64,000 bases of DNA from Gammaproteobacteria bacterium (GTDB lineage Bacteria; Pseudomonadota; Gammaproteobacteria; Xanthomonadales; SZUA-36), in the NCBI GenBank assembly GCA_030431095.1, contig JAUIJU010000013.1:1-64000 (forward strand), written 5' to 3'. Shown one piece after another: positions 38,429 to 49,983 of the stretch. Position numbers and translations under genes: made by a program. Within the stretch, counting starts at the first letter, position 1. Each line of letters starts with the position of its first letter. Below the pieces are notes generated by a model. That model ran no database searches. It saw nothing but the letters and a program-made list of their open reading frames with translations, and was not told where the DNA came from.

Positions 38429-40174
38429 CTACTCGACTGCGAACACCCGTTCGCCGTCAAGCCAGGTTTCCAGCACCACCATCCGGGGAATCTGCTCCGC
38501 CGGAATGCTCATATAGTCCCGGTCAAGCACCAGGAAATCCGCTCGTTTACCGGCTTCGAGCGAGCCGACGAGATTTTCCATGAAACCGGCGCGTGCAGCG
38601 TCGATGGTGAACCCTCGAAGTGCCGACTCGCGCGTGACCCGCTCCCGGGGTGTCCAGCCACCGGCCGGCGTGCCCTCCAGGTCCATGCGGGTGACCGCGG
38701 CATACAGTCCCAGCCGAGGATCCACCGCCTCGACCGGGAAGTCCGACCCGAAGGCCAGTTGCGCGCCACTGTCGAGCAGGCTGCGCCAGGCGTACGCGAA
38801 ACGGATTCGCTCCGGACCCAGGCGCTGCTCGGCCCAGGGCATGTCGCTGGTGGCATGGGTCGGCTGCATGGACGCCACGAGCCCCAGTTCGGCGAAGCGC
38901 CCGAGGTCGGGGGCGCTGAGCACCTGGGCATGCTCCACGCGGTGCCGGCCCGGGTTGTCCTGGTGCGTGGCCATGCTCGCCGCGAGCGCGTCGATCACCA
39001 CCCGGTTGGCCCGGTCGCCGATGGCGTGAACGGCCACCTGGAACCCACAACCAAGCACCCGGTCGATCTGGGCCTGCATGGCGCCCCGCTCCAGGAACAA
39101 CAGCCCACGGTTGCCCGGGTCGTCACTGTAGTCCGCCAGCAATGCGGCGCCGCGGCTGCCCAGCGCGCCATCTCCATACAGCTTGGTGGCGCGCATGAAC
39201 AGGCGCTCGGACGGGTCGTGCACCGGGCCGTTTTCGCACAGCCAGTCCAGGGTGGCGCCGGTGCCATCGGTCATCGCGTACAGGCGAGTGTGCAGAAGCC
39301 CGCGAGCCAGCTTCCGCTGAAAGCGATCCAGCGCCACGCGATCGATGCCGGGATCGTGCACGCCGGTGAGTCCCACGCTGAGCATGTGCGCAATGGCCTG
39401 GTCGATGGCATCCATGATCGCCGCATCGGAGGTCGGCGGAACCACAGCCTCCACCAGCGCCATGGCGCGATCGATGAAAATGCCCGTTGGATTGCCTTCG
39501 GGATCACGATGAATCATGCCGCCGTCGACCTGCCAGTCACCGGACAGGTCACGATCCGCCTGCGCCAGCGCGGCGCTGTTGGCCCAGGCCGCGTGGCCGT
39601 CAATGCGACGCAGCCACACGGGGCGATCGGGAAAGTGTTCGTCCAGGTCGGCGCGATCGGGAAACTCGGCCACCGGCCAGTCGTTCTGGTCCCAGCCACG
39701 ACCCAGCAACCAGACACCTTCGGCCAGTTCGGCCTCCTGAGCCTTGAGCCGCTCGATGATCTCAGCCCGTGAGGCAGTGCCGGCCAGTTGCGCCCGGGTC
39801 AGGGACAGGGCCAGACCATGCAGATGGCCGTGAGCGTCGATCAGCCCGGGAATCACGGTGCGTCCGGTTCGATCCAGGCGGAGGGCGTCAGGGTACGCGT
39901 CCATCAACTCCACGTCTTCTCCCACCGCGAGGATTTGACCCTGACCGTCGAAGGCCAGGGCTTCCGCCAGGGGGCGTCCCGGGTCCAGGGTGTGAATGGT
40001 GGCTCCATGAACCACGATGACGCCGGCCGGCGCCCCGCGCCCAAGGGCGCCGGGCGCGTTGGGGGCGTCGGGGGCGGATGCGACTTCAACGTGATCACAG
40101 CCCGAGATGACGACAAGGGCAAACAGGGCGACAAATGCGCGCCATGCAGCGCCGGGACAGCGGATCGACATCAT
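38429..40174 (-). CDS. Lipoprotein amidohydrolase, YtcJ-like
   Basis: A ~581-residue metal-dependent hydrolase. The N terminus is a lipoprotein signal peptide with lipobox VVISGC (Cys26), so it is membrane-attached on the periplasmic or outer side. The amidohydrolase fold shows the metal motif GLIDAHGHLHG, then IDGHAAWAN, VAVHAIGDRAN and AFGSDFPVE. Family members act on amides, N-acyl amino acids or similar compounds; the substrate is unknown. The ATG at 40174 follows CGGAG and is itself followed by a second ATG. It is divergent from xseA with only 52 bp between starts. Confidence 0.85.
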   Translation of the reverse strand: MMSIRCPGAAWRAFVALFALVVISGCDHVEVASAPDAPNAPGALGRGAPAGVIVVHGATIHTLDPGRPLAEALAFDGQGQILAVGEDVELMDAYPDALRLDRTGRTVIPGLIDAHGHLHGLALSLTRAQLAGTASRAEIIERLKAQEAELAEGVWLLGRGWDQNDWPVAEFPDRADLDEHFPDRPVWLRRIDGHAAWANSAALAQADRDLSGDWQVDGGMIHRDPEGNPTGIFIDRAMALVEAVVPPTSDAAIMDAIDQAIAHMLSVGLTGVHDPGIDRVALDRFQRKLARGLLHTRLYAMTDGTGATLDWLCENGPVHDPSERLFMRATKLYGDGALGSRGAALLADYSDDPGNRGLLFLERGAMQAQIDRVLGCGFQVAVHAIGDRANRVVIDALAASMATHQDNPGRHRVEHAQVLSAPDLGRFAELGLVASMQPTHATSDMPWAEQRLGPERIRFAYAWRSLLDSGAQLAFGSDFPVEAVDPRLGLYAAVTRMDLEGTPAGGWTPRERVTRESALRGFTIDAARAGFMENLVGSLEAGKRADFLVLDRDYMSIPAEQIPRMVVLETWLDGERVFAVE

Positions 40175-40226
40175 GTATCGGAACTCCGGCACGACTTGGG
40201 GGCGGCGCCAGTTTATCATCGGGGGC

Positions 40227-41519
40227 ATGCGCAACGTGTACACACCCAGCGAACTGAACCGGGAGGTTCGCCTGCACCTCGAAGCGGGTTTCCCACGCCT
40301 GTGGGTTGAGGGGGAAATCAGCAATCTCGCGCGACCTGCCTCCGGCCACCTTTATTTCACCCTGAAAGACGAAAAGGCCCAGCTGCGCTGCGCATTGTTC
40401 CGTTCACAGGCCAGGGGGCTCACCTTCCGTCCGGAGAACGGCCAGCTGGTGCAGGTTCGCGGACGACTCGGGCTGTACGAACCGCGCGGCGAATACCAGA
40501 TGATCGCCGACACGCTCGAGGCCAGCGGCGAAGGCCGTCTGCGGGCTTCCTTCGAGGCCCTCAAACAGGCGCTGGAACAGGAAGGCCTGTTCCGCGCCGA
40601 GCACAAGCGCCCCCTGCCCCGGGCGCCACGACGCATCGCGGTGATCACTTCACCCACCGGCGCGGTGATCCGTGACATCCTGCACGTCCTGGGCCGACGA
40701 TGGCCGCTGGCCAGTGTGCGCCTGTATCCCGTCCCGGTACAGGGGCAGGAGGCACCGCCGGCAATCGTTCGCGCCCTGGCCGCGGCCAATCGACACGGTT
40801 GGGCGCAAACCATCATCCTGGCGCGTGGCGGCGGCTCCCTGGAAGACCTGTGGGCCTTCAATGATGAAACCGTGGCCCGTGCGATTCACGCATCCACCCT
40901 GCCGGTGGTCTCAGCGGTGGGTCACGAAACCGATGTGAGCATCAGCGACTTCGTGGCCGACGTGCGTGCGCCGACACCTTCGGCGGCGGCGGAGTTGGCG
41001 TCGCCCGATCGGGCCGTGCTGCGACGGGGTTTCGGCAGCGCACTTGATCAATTGCAGCGTCGCATGACCGCCCGCCTGCAGGCCCGCGGGCAACGCCTGG
41101 ACGAGCTTTCCGAGCGCCTGCGGGGACAGCATCCCGCTCGGCGTCTCGGCACTCAGCGCGAACAGGTGCTCGCGCTGGAGGGCCGCCTGCACACCAGCGC
41201 CCGCCGCCTGGTGGCAGCGCAACAGCAGCGCCTTGCCCCGGTGGACACCCGTCTTCGCGGTGCATTGCGCAACCTGCTGCCCCGACGCCGTGAAGCGCTC
41301 GCAGCCCTCGGCCGAACCCTGCACGCGGTCAGTCCGCTGCCTACCCTCGACCGGGGATACTCGGTCACGCTGAACGCCGACAGCGGAGAAACCTTGCGCT
41401 CAGTGTCCGAACTCGAACCGGGGCAGACCATCGTGACGCGTCTCGCCGATGGTCGCGCCTGGTCGATGGTGGACCGCCTGTGCCGGGAACCGCGTCCCGA
41501 CGCCATGAAAGACCGCTGA
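40227..41519 (+). CDS. xseA: Exodeoxyribonuclease VII large subunit
   Basis: A 430-residue subunit of the single-strand-specific exonuclease VII. The N-terminal OB fold is visible as LWVEGEISNLARPASGHLYF and the catalytic domain as IAVITSPTGAVIRDILHVL, ILARGGGSLEDLWAFNDE and SAVGHETDVSISDFVAD. A long Arg/Gln/Leu-rich helical region follows, then the C-terminal LDRGYSVTL. The ATG at 40227 has GGGGG 2-7 bp upstream. The small subunit gene xseB is not next to it. Confidence 0.96.
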   Translation: MRNVYTPSELNREVRLHLEAGFPRLWVEGEISNLARPASGHLYFTLKDEKAQLRCALFRSQARGLTFRPENGQLVQVRGRLGLYEPRGEYQMIADTLEASGEGRLRASFEALKQALEQEGLFRAEHKRPLPRAPRRIAVITSPTGAVIRDILHVLGRRWPLASVRLYPVPVQGQEAPPAIVRALAAANRHGWAQTIILARGGGSLEDLWAFNDETVARAIHASTLPVVSAVGHETDVSISDFVADVRAPTPSAAAELASPDRAVLRRGFGSALDQLQRRMTARLQARGQRLDELSERLRGQHPARRLGTQREQVLALEGRLHTSARRLVAAQQQRLAPVDTRLRGALRNLLPRRREALAALGRTLHAVSPLPTLDRGYSVTLNADSGETLRSVSELEPGQTIVTRLADGRAWSMVDRLCREPRPDAMKDR

Positions 41520-41609
41520 CCCCGCAATGGCCTTTCGCGCGTTATTCCGGGTACGGGATCGTACCGCCGGCGCCCTGAAGCCCGCAGGGCAATCCAAACC
41601 CTTCATGCC

Positions 41610-42140
41610 ATGAAAGGAGACAGCGACGAAGCCCTCATGCTCAGCTACGCCAAGGGAAACGCGAAGTCCTTCGAGGCGCTGTACGGGCGCTACCGGCAGC
41701 CCCTGTTCGGGTATTTTCTGCGCCATGTCAGCGACGAAGCCACCGCGAACGACCTTTACCAGGGCTGCTGGGAGAAAGTCATTGCGGCGCGCGGTCGCTA
41801 CCGGCGCCGATCGCCGTTTCGCGCCTGGCTGTTTCGCATCGCGCACAATCATCTCGTGGATCACTATCGCCGGGGTCGCGACGCCTCGCCCCTGCCTCCG
41901 GAGCTTGCCGATCCCGACGCGGACAACCCGGGTGAGGAGATCGACAACCAGGTCCGCAGAACCCGCTTCCTTGCCGCCTTGGCCACGCTTCCCGAAGAGC
42001 AGCGGGACGCCCTGCTGTTGCGCCTGGAAGGCGACCTGGGACTCGACCAGATCGCGGCGGTGACCGGCGTGGGCGCCGAAACCGCCAAGAGTCGCCTGCG
42101 CTATGCAACGAAGAAGCTCAAGGAGGTGTTGGGCGTATGA
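41610..42140 (+). CDS. ECF-type sigma-70 factor
   Basis: A 176-residue sigma factor. Region 2 (about residues 20-95) includes FEALYGRYRQPLFGYF and FRAWLFRIAHNHLVDHYRR. Region 4 (about 120-172) includes LPEEQRDALLLRLEGDLGLDQIA and the helix-turn-helix TGVGAETAKSRLRYATKKL. The linker is Pro/Asp-rich. The gene after it starts within its stop codon and encodes a single-span membrane protein that may be its anti-sigma factor. The regulon is unknown; it is unrelated to the algU gene at 61.4-62.0 kb. Confidence 0.88.
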   Translation: MKGDSDEALMLSYAKGNAKSFEALYGRYRQPLFGYFLRHVSDEATANDLYQGCWEKVIAARGRYRRRSPFRAWLFRIAHNHLVDHYRRGRDASPLPPELADPDADNPGEEIDNQVRRTRFLAALATLPEEQRDALLLRLEGDLGLDQIAAVTGVGAETAKSRLRYATKKLKEVLGV

Positions 42141-42898
42141 GTCCGACTTCCCGGAAACACGAGAAGAACAGGGACCCACTGGTGCCCGATGAAGTCCGTG
42201 CCGCCTGGCGCGAGGCAGGCGCGCCAGAACCGGCGGAACTGGTCGACCGGGCCGTGCTCAACCGGGCCCGCGCGGCGGTGGAATCATCGACGCCGGGCAG
42301 ACCCTGGAGTTTTGGCTGGCCGCACACCGTCACCACGGCCGCCGTCCTGGTGCTGGGCGTGACGCTGTTGCTGCAACTGCGGGACCAGGCCCCCGGTGTT
42401 AGCCAGCCACCGCCGCCTGCGCCCGCGTCGCGGACCGTGCCGGCGGATGCCGTCAGAACCCCACCCGCCCGCGACAGCGTGTCAGCCGACGAACCGGTGC
42501 CGGACAGAATGCTCCGGGCGCCGACGCCGGAGGCCGAAGCGGTGCGGGATGAAATCGACCCGGCTGCGTCGGCGGCGGGCATCTCGCGGCGGCAGGACGT
42601 CATCGAGCAGGATGCCGCGCCGGCGGCGCCGGCTGAACAACAGCCGGCACAGGGGACCCGGCTCCTGGAAGAAGCCCTTCTGAAAAACGAGATCGAAATC
42701 GAAAGCGCGGACGTTGAACATCGCGCACGCCGCAGCCAATCCGAGGAAACCGACCCGGAGCGCCTGCTGGCAGAGATCCGCCGTCTGCTCGATGCGGGTG
42801 AATTCGAGGACGCGCGGGAAGCGCTGGCGCGGTTCCGGCTCGCCTTTCCTGACCATCCCCTGCCCGAAGACCTGGCAACCGCCTTCGACGCGCCATGA
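42137..42898 (+). CDS. Single-span membrane protein, putative anti-sigma partner
   Basis: A 253-residue protein with a soluble N terminus (~60 residues), one membrane helix (about 63-80, TVTTAAVLVLGVTLLLQL), then a long Pro/Ala-rich outer region and a C-terminal helical part with ERLLAEIRRLLDAGEFEDAREALARF. It has no zinc-binding anti-sigma motif and no known domain that I recognise. Its start codon overlaps the sigma factor stop (ATGA), and the membrane layout fits an anti-sigma factor. The C-terminal helices resemble those of small proteins paired with RpoE-like sigma factors. Function is inferred from position only. Confidence 0.6.
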   Translation: MSPTSRKHEKNRDPLVPDEVRAAWREAGAPEPAELVDRAVLNRARAAVESSTPGRPWSFGWPHTVTTAAVLVLGVTLLLQLRDQAPGVSQPPPPAPASRTVPADAVRTPPARDSVSADEPVPDRMLRAPTPEAEAVRDEIDPAASAAGISRRQDVIEQDAAPAAPAEQQPAQGTRLLEEALLKNEIEIESADVEHRARRSQSEETDPERLLAEIRRLLDAGEFEDAREALARFRLAFPDHPLPEDLATAFDAP

Positions 42899-43479
42899 GC
42901 CTGCAGCTGACCGGGCCGTGCTGCTGGGAAGACAGCATCAAGCGCAGCCGATTCGTGGCATACGCCGCGCCCGTGGCGTCTGCGGACGATGCACTGGCCG
43001 TTCTCGACCACGTCGCCGATCACTCTGCGACCCATAACTGCTGGGCCTGGCGTATCGACGCGGGCATACGGTTCAACGACGACGGCGAGCCCGCGGGCAC
43101 CGCGGGACGACCGATCCTGTCGGTGCTGGAGGCTCGCGACCTGGTCGGCGTCATGCTGATCGTCACGCGCTACTACGGGGGCATCAAGCTGGGCGCCGGC
43201 GGACTGGTGCGGGCTTATTCCGGCACGGCGGCCAGGTGCCTGGACCGCGGAAAAGTCGAGCCGAGAATCGTTCTGCAGCAATGCGAGGTGCAGGCAGATT
43301 TCGCCCTGGCCGATCCCCTGCACCAGTTGCTCGAACGCCATGGCGCGGTAAAACACGCGGAACGATACGACGCGCGGGGCGTGACGCTTACGGTGGACGT
43401 GCCGGAAAGCGCCCTGGAGCCCATGCGGGCGGAGCTGGACGAAATCAGTCGGGGCCAGGCCCGTTTCCGGCGTCGCTGA
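42895..43479 (+). CDS. YigZ/IMPACT family protein
   Basis: A 194-residue protein with the family signature DDGEPAGTAGRPIL followed by VGVMLIVTRYYGGIKLG and GGLVRAYSGTAARCL, then a ferredoxin-like C-terminal domain. E. coli YigZ and yeast Yih1 belong to the same family; the bacterial function is not established. The start overlaps the stop of the preceding membrane protein gene (ATGA). The 3' end overlaps the convergent oxidoreductase gene by 35 bp. Confidence 0.88.
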   Translation: MSLQLTGPCCWEDSIKRSRFVAYAAPVASADDALAVLDHVADHSATHNCWAWRIDAGIRFNDDGEPAGTAGRPILSVLEARDLVGVMLIVTRYYGGIKLGAGGLVRAYSGTAARCLDRGKVEPRIVLQQCEVQADFALADPLHQLLERHGAVKHAERYDARGVTLTVDVPESALEPMRAELDEISRGQARFRRR

Positions 43480-44524
43480 CCGGGGAATCCAGGGACAAGG
43501 TGATTCCCGGTAGCGTGGTGGCGAAATCCGGCCCGGCCAGCAGCGATGGTGTGGTGTAACCGCCCGATACGTCGGCGCCGAGTACGCGGGCGACCAGCGC
43601 GAGGCTCGCCGCAACGGTGACGTCGTAGCCATTGGGGCCGCTCAGCGTGCCGTTGACTCGCCGGCCGTCCGCGCTGGTGACTTCGCCCCAGACCTCGACG
43701 CCGGTCCGTTGGCGCGTGGCCTCATCCGGACCCGGGCCCCGCGCATCGATGCGTTTGCGCAGCAGCGCCTGCACCCAACCCCAACGCAGGACCGGTCTCA
43801 GCCTGGCCATCCGGCGCATGCGCGCGATGGTCCGCGGCGCCATGGACAGGTAGACCTCGACATCGGGAATCCCGGTCGAAACCCAGGCAGTGAACACGTC
43901 GCCCCAGGGAATGGTGACCGCCCTGCGCAGGCCGTGGGCGAAGGGAACGTCGCGGGTCTTCCAGGCCATGGGGACGGATTCGAGCTTCCCGTTCTTGCGA
44001 ACACGCCCACCCTGGCCGAGTTTGGCGACACCCGTCAGCGCCGTACCACGGCTGGGACCGCCGCCTGCTTCAAAAGCCAGCACCAGCGCGGTGGCGGCGG
44101 GCAGCGCACGCACCAGGCAGGCGGCGAGGCAGTCCGTGGGCACCACGTCGAATCCGGCCCCGGGGCACAGCAGCACGTCGGCGTGACGGGCGCGCTCGTC
44201 CTGACGCCAGGCATGCTCGAAAACGTCGATCTCGCCGGTGATGTCGAGATAATGGGCGCCGCGGGCAAGGCACCCCTCGATCATGGGCGCACTGGTGTTC
44301 GCAAAGGGTCCTGCGCAGTGCAGTACGAGGCGCAGACCCTCCAGCGAGGAGGCCACGTCGCCTTCGAGGTCAAATACGCGGGTTTCCAGCCCCAGTTCCG
44401 CGCCGAGAGGCGCTATCGCTTCGGCCCGACGGCCGGCCAGGATTGGTGCAAGCCCGCGCCTGGCGGCTTCGTGGGCGATCAGTCGGCCGGTGTACCCGTT
44501 GGCGCCGTAGATCATCCAGTTCAT
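43445..44524 (-). CDS. Saccharopine-dehydrogenase-like / trans-acting enoyl reductase family protein
   Basis: A 359-residue protein with an N-terminal Rossmann motif (MIYGANGYTGRLIAHEA), HCAGPFANTSAPMIEGCL, and YLDITGEIDVFEH. The C terminus contains NGYDVTVAASLALVARVLG. This is the NADP-binding saccharopine dehydrogenase-like family, which includes mycobacterial trans-acting enoyl reductases; in most bacteria the substrate is unknown. It lies 18 bp after a winged-helix gene on the same strand, and its 3' end overlaps yigZ by 35 bp. Confidence 0.8.
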   Translation of the reverse strand: MNWMIYGANGYTGRLIAHEAARRGLAPILAGRRAEAIAPLGAELGLETRVFDLEGDVASSLEGLRLVLHCAGPFANTSAPMIEGCLARGAHYLDITGEIDVFEHAWRQDERARHADVLLCPGAGFDVVPTDCLAACLVRALPAATALVLAFEAGGGPSRGTALTGVAKLGQGGRVRKNGKLESVPMAWKTRDVPFAHGLRRAVTIPWGDVFTAWVSTGIPDVEVYLSMAPRTIARMRRMARLRPVLRWGWVQALLRKRIDARGPGPDEATRQRTGVEVWGEVTSADGRRVNGTLSGPNGYDVTVAASLALVARVLGADVSGGYTTPSLLAGPDFATTLPGITLSLDSPVSDAGNGPGPD

Positions 44525-44542
44525 GCGCCGCCTCCCTGCCGA

Positions 44543-44983
44543 TCAGAACAGGCTGCCCTGGTCACCGCCATCGTCCGGCTCCGGATGCTCCGGCTCCACC
44601 GGCAGGTCGGACAGGGTCTCTTCGGCCGGTGTGACGTGTCGCTCTCGTTGCGGCGCAGGCGGAGGTGACGGCGCTTCGGGTTGCGGCTCCACGACTTCGG
44701 AACCCGGCGCTCGCCGATTGATCATTTTCAGCAGCTCGCCGGTGGTGCAATGCCCTTCGAGCGTGTGTCGCAACGGCTGGTTGGGATGCAGATGGTAACT
44801 GTTGCGACGGCCTTGCTTGGTTACGCTGAGCATGCCGCCTTTTTGCAGATCCCGGACGATTTTCTGTACCGCCCGTTCAGTGATGCCCACCACCTGGGCC
44901 ACGTCTCGCAGACGCGCATCCGGATCGCGCGACAGCACGACCAGCACGTGACCATGGTTGCTGAACAGGGTCCACTTGCTCAT
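44543..44983 (-). CDS. Winged-helix DNA-binding protein with Pro/Glu-rich tail
   Basis: A 146-residue protein. Residues 1-85 form a winged helix: GHVLVVLSRDPDARLRDVA, VGITERAVQKIVRDLQKGG and LSVTKQGRRNSYHL, resembling MarR/ArsR-like regulators. The rest is a low-complexity Pro/Glu/Asp-rich tail that ends exactly in DQGSLF. The final QGSLF resembles the beta-clamp-binding pentapeptide QL(S/D)LF. It is upstream of an oxidoreductase gene that it may regulate. The 155 bp upstream are moderately AT-rich (TTTGCGCC...TTTTTGCAGATAAG) and probably contain its promoter. Confidence 0.75.
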   Translation of the reverse strand: MSKWTLFSNHGHVLVVLSRDPDARLRDVAQVVGITERAVQKIVRDLQKGGMLSVTKQGRRNSYHLHPNQPLRHTLEGHCTTGELLKMINRRAPGSEVVEPQPEAPSPPPAPQRERHVTPAEETLSDLPVEPEHPEPDDGGDQGSLF

Positions 44984-45138
44984 GACAGAGACAATTTGCG
45001 CCGCTTTTTGCAGATAAGCCGAATTGTATTTCGTGTTTAGAGTTTCTTCAAATTCTTATCGTAGGTGGACTGTTGACGGGGGTGGGGGAAGTTGGCATTT
45101 CCGGGGCTCACCCGACCGGGTCAATCACGGACATCTCC

Positions 45139-47900
<2,762 letters not shown>

Positions 47901-47904
47901 GGCG

Positions 47905-48471
47905 CTACTCCTCCTCCAGCGCCATGATGCAATCGAGGTGACGCCATTCCTCGTACGCGTCCATACCGCAGCCGTAGACATAGACATCCGGCACGTCGAG
48001 GCCGACGAAGTCGACGTAATCGCGGGCCAGTCCGCGGTCGTGTTCCTTGCGCACCAGTGCCGCCAGTTTCACGCTGGCCGCCTTGCGCTTTTCCACGGAA
48101 CCGCGGATCGCGGCCAGGGTATTGCCCTCGTCGAAAATGTCGTCGATCACCAGGACATGCTTTCCTTCCAGGTCCAGACGAGGCGGCACGCGGTATTCGA
48201 GTTCGTGACCGTGCAGACCGCCGCGGTATCGCGTGGCATGCACGAAATCCATGGTCAGCGGCATGTCGAGCCGGGTCGCCAGCCAGGCCATGGGCAGGAT
48301 GGCGCCGGTCATGACGCCCACCAGCACGATGGGCTGGTCGCCATAATGCGTGTTGATGGCATCGGCCAGGCGGTCCACGGCGCCCTCCACCGCCTCGCGG
48401 TCGAACAGGACGCGGGACCGACGTAACAGTGACCGGGGATCGGGATGTCCGGCGTGATCGGCTAAGCCCAT
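47905..48471 (-). CDS. hpt: Hypoxanthine-guanine phosphoribosyltransferase
   Basis: A 188-residue type I phosphoribosyltransferase that converts hypoxanthine or guanine to IMP or GMP. The PRPP motif is VLVIDDIFDEGNTL; VGVMTGAILPMAWL is the pyrophosphate loop and DFVHATRYRGG the flexible loop. The ATG at 48471 overlaps the nagZ stop region. Its product works together with the next gene: methylthioinosine phosphorylase releases hypoxanthine, and this enzyme recovers it as IMP. Confidence 0.92.
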   Translation of the reverse strand: MGLADHAGHPDPRSLLRRSRVLFDREAVEGAVDRLADAINTHYGDQPIVLVGVMTGAILPMAWLATRLDMPLTMDFVHATRYRGGLHGHELEYRVPPRLDLEGKHVLVIDDIFDEGNTLAAIRGSVEKRKAASVKLAALVRKEHDRGLARDYVDFVGLDVPDVYVYGCGMDAYEEWRHLDCIMALEEE

Positions 48472-49490
48472 TGTGAGTGCTCCAGTTCTTCGAGGGATTG
48501 TTGCCAGTGCCGCCACTCGCTGACCGTGGCCAGTTCTTCGCGCGAGACGTCGAAGCGACCGTGCAAACGAAGCAAGGCGTCACAGCGGGGCGCGTCGCCA
48601 TCCCAGGTCGCCAGCAGTTCGGCGACTTCGTCCGGCTGACAGACCAGGACCGCATCGCAACCGGCATCGAGGGACAGGCGCGCGCGGTCGGCCAGCTTAC
48701 CAGCGTAGCCCGCCGCATGCATGCCCAGATCGTCCGACAGAATGACCCCCTGGTACCCCAGTTCGCCTCGCAGTATCTCGCCGATCCAGCGCGGCGAATA
48801 CCCGGCTGGCGCGGCATCCACGGCCGGGTAAATGACGTGCGCCATCATCAACGCATCCAGCTCACCGAGCCGATGCACGAAGGGCTGCAGGTCGTGCCTC
48901 CGGATGACATTCAGTTCGCGCTCGTCCACCACGTCGTCGGTGTGGGAGTCGGCGCGCACGGACCCATGGCCGGGAAAGTGCTTGCCGCAAGCCTTCATCC
49001 CCGCGTCGTGCATCCCGGCGAGGTAGTGTTGCGCGAGTTCCGAGACTGCCTCGGCAGTGCCGGCGAACGCGCGGTCACCGATAACGCAACTGTCAAGGTC
49101 CAGGTCGAGCACCGGGGCGAAACTGTGGTCCACGTCGGCCACCAGCAGCTCGGTCGCCATCACGCGACCGTGCCGGTAGGCAAAATCCCGGGCCACGGCG
49201 GGCGCTGTCTGGAACATGCGCCCCAGCAAGCCCAGCGGGGGTAGCCGTGTAAACCCCTCGCGAAAACGTTGTACCCGCCCACCCTCATGGTCCACGCAGA
49301 TCAACATGGGGGCTCGCGCCGTGGCGCGAATGTCGGCGTTGAGCGCCTCCAGCTGGGCGAGGTCGCGAAAATTTCGCGTGAACAGCACCACGCCGCCCAC
49401 CAGGGGGTGGGACAGGTGGGCCCGGTCGCGCTGGCTCAGTTCGGGGCCATCGGTACCGATAAGAATCGGTCCGGGTATGTCATTTGCCAT
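48462..49490 (-). CDS. nagZ: Beta-N-acetylhexosaminidase NagZ
   Basis: A 342-residue cytoplasmic GH3 enzyme of cell-wall recycling that removes GlcNAc from anhydromuropeptides. The family signature KHFPGHGSVRADSH contains the mobile-loop His, and ILSDDLGMHAAGY carries the catalytic Asp. GTDGPELSQRDRAHL and CVDHEGGRVQRF are further family motifs. In bacteria with AmpC this enzyme makes the inducer, though no ampC is seen here. It starts 2 bp after the CYTH gene and overlaps hpt. Confidence 0.96.
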   Translation of the reverse strand: MANDIPGPILIGTDGPELSQRDRAHLSHPLVGGVVLFTRNFRDLAQLEALNADIRATARAPMLICVDHEGGRVQRFREGFTRLPPLGLLGRMFQTAPAVARDFAYRHGRVMATELLVADVDHSFAPVLDLDLDSCVIGDRAFAGTAEAVSELAQHYLAGMHDAGMKACGKHFPGHGSVRADSHTDDVVDERELNVIRRHDLQPFVHRLGELDALMMAHVIYPAVDAAPAGYSPRWIGEILRGELGYQGVILSDDLGMHAAGYAGKLADRARLSLDAGCDAVLVCQPDEVAELLATWDGDAPRCDALLRLHGRFDVSREELATVSEWRHWQQSLEELEHSQWA

Positions 49491-49492
49491 GT

Positions 49493-49963
49493 TCAGGGCG
49501 TCTCCCAGGTATCGAAGGGTTGTATGGACAGGGCGACGTTGTAGTAGCGGTCAACGTCGGTGACCTCGTCGCCGGCCCAGGGGGGCAGTTCCACGGCCTG
49601 CCCCACCATCTCGAGCTCCACTTCAGCCACCACCAGCCCCTGGTTGCGACCTTCAAACTCGTCGATTTCCCACAAGAGACCACCATGGCGTACGTAGTGG
49701 CGGGTTTTCTCTACACGGCCACCACCGGCCAGTTCGAACAGGCGCAACCCGTCCTCCAGCGGCACCGGGTACTCGAATTCCTCGCGCTGCCGACCCAGGC
49801 GCAGCTGCTTGATGTTGATGGTGGCCTGATCGCCGGCCAGGCGGACCCTGATGGACACGCCGTCACCACCCAGGTAGGCCTGCTTCATGGGCACGGAACG
49901 CAGCACGCCGTCGCGCCAGCTTTCATCTCGGGGCAGGAACTTTCGTTCGATCTCCAGCGCCAT
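49493..49963 (-). CDS. CYTH domain protein
   Basis: A 156-residue protein with the CYTH signature EIERKFL at residues 4-10 and alternating charged strands (ATINIKQLRLGRQREEFEYPV, WEIDEFEGRNQGLVVAEVEL) that line a tunnel binding triphosphate and metal. Family members include inorganic triphosphatases and CyaB-type cyclases; a triphosphatase is the most likely activity for a short bacterial stand-alone form. It lies 20 bp after rlmD. Confidence 0.9.
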   Translation of the reverse strand: MALEIERKFLPRDESWRDGVLRSVPMKQAYLGGDGVSIRVRLAGDQATINIKQLRLGRQREEFEYPVPLEDGLRLFELAGGGRVEKTRHYVRHGGLLWEIDEFEGRNQGLVVAEVELEMVGQAVELPPWAGDEVTDVDRYYNVALSIQPFDTWETP

Positions 49964-49983
49964 GGCGGTTCAGGGAAGTCGAT

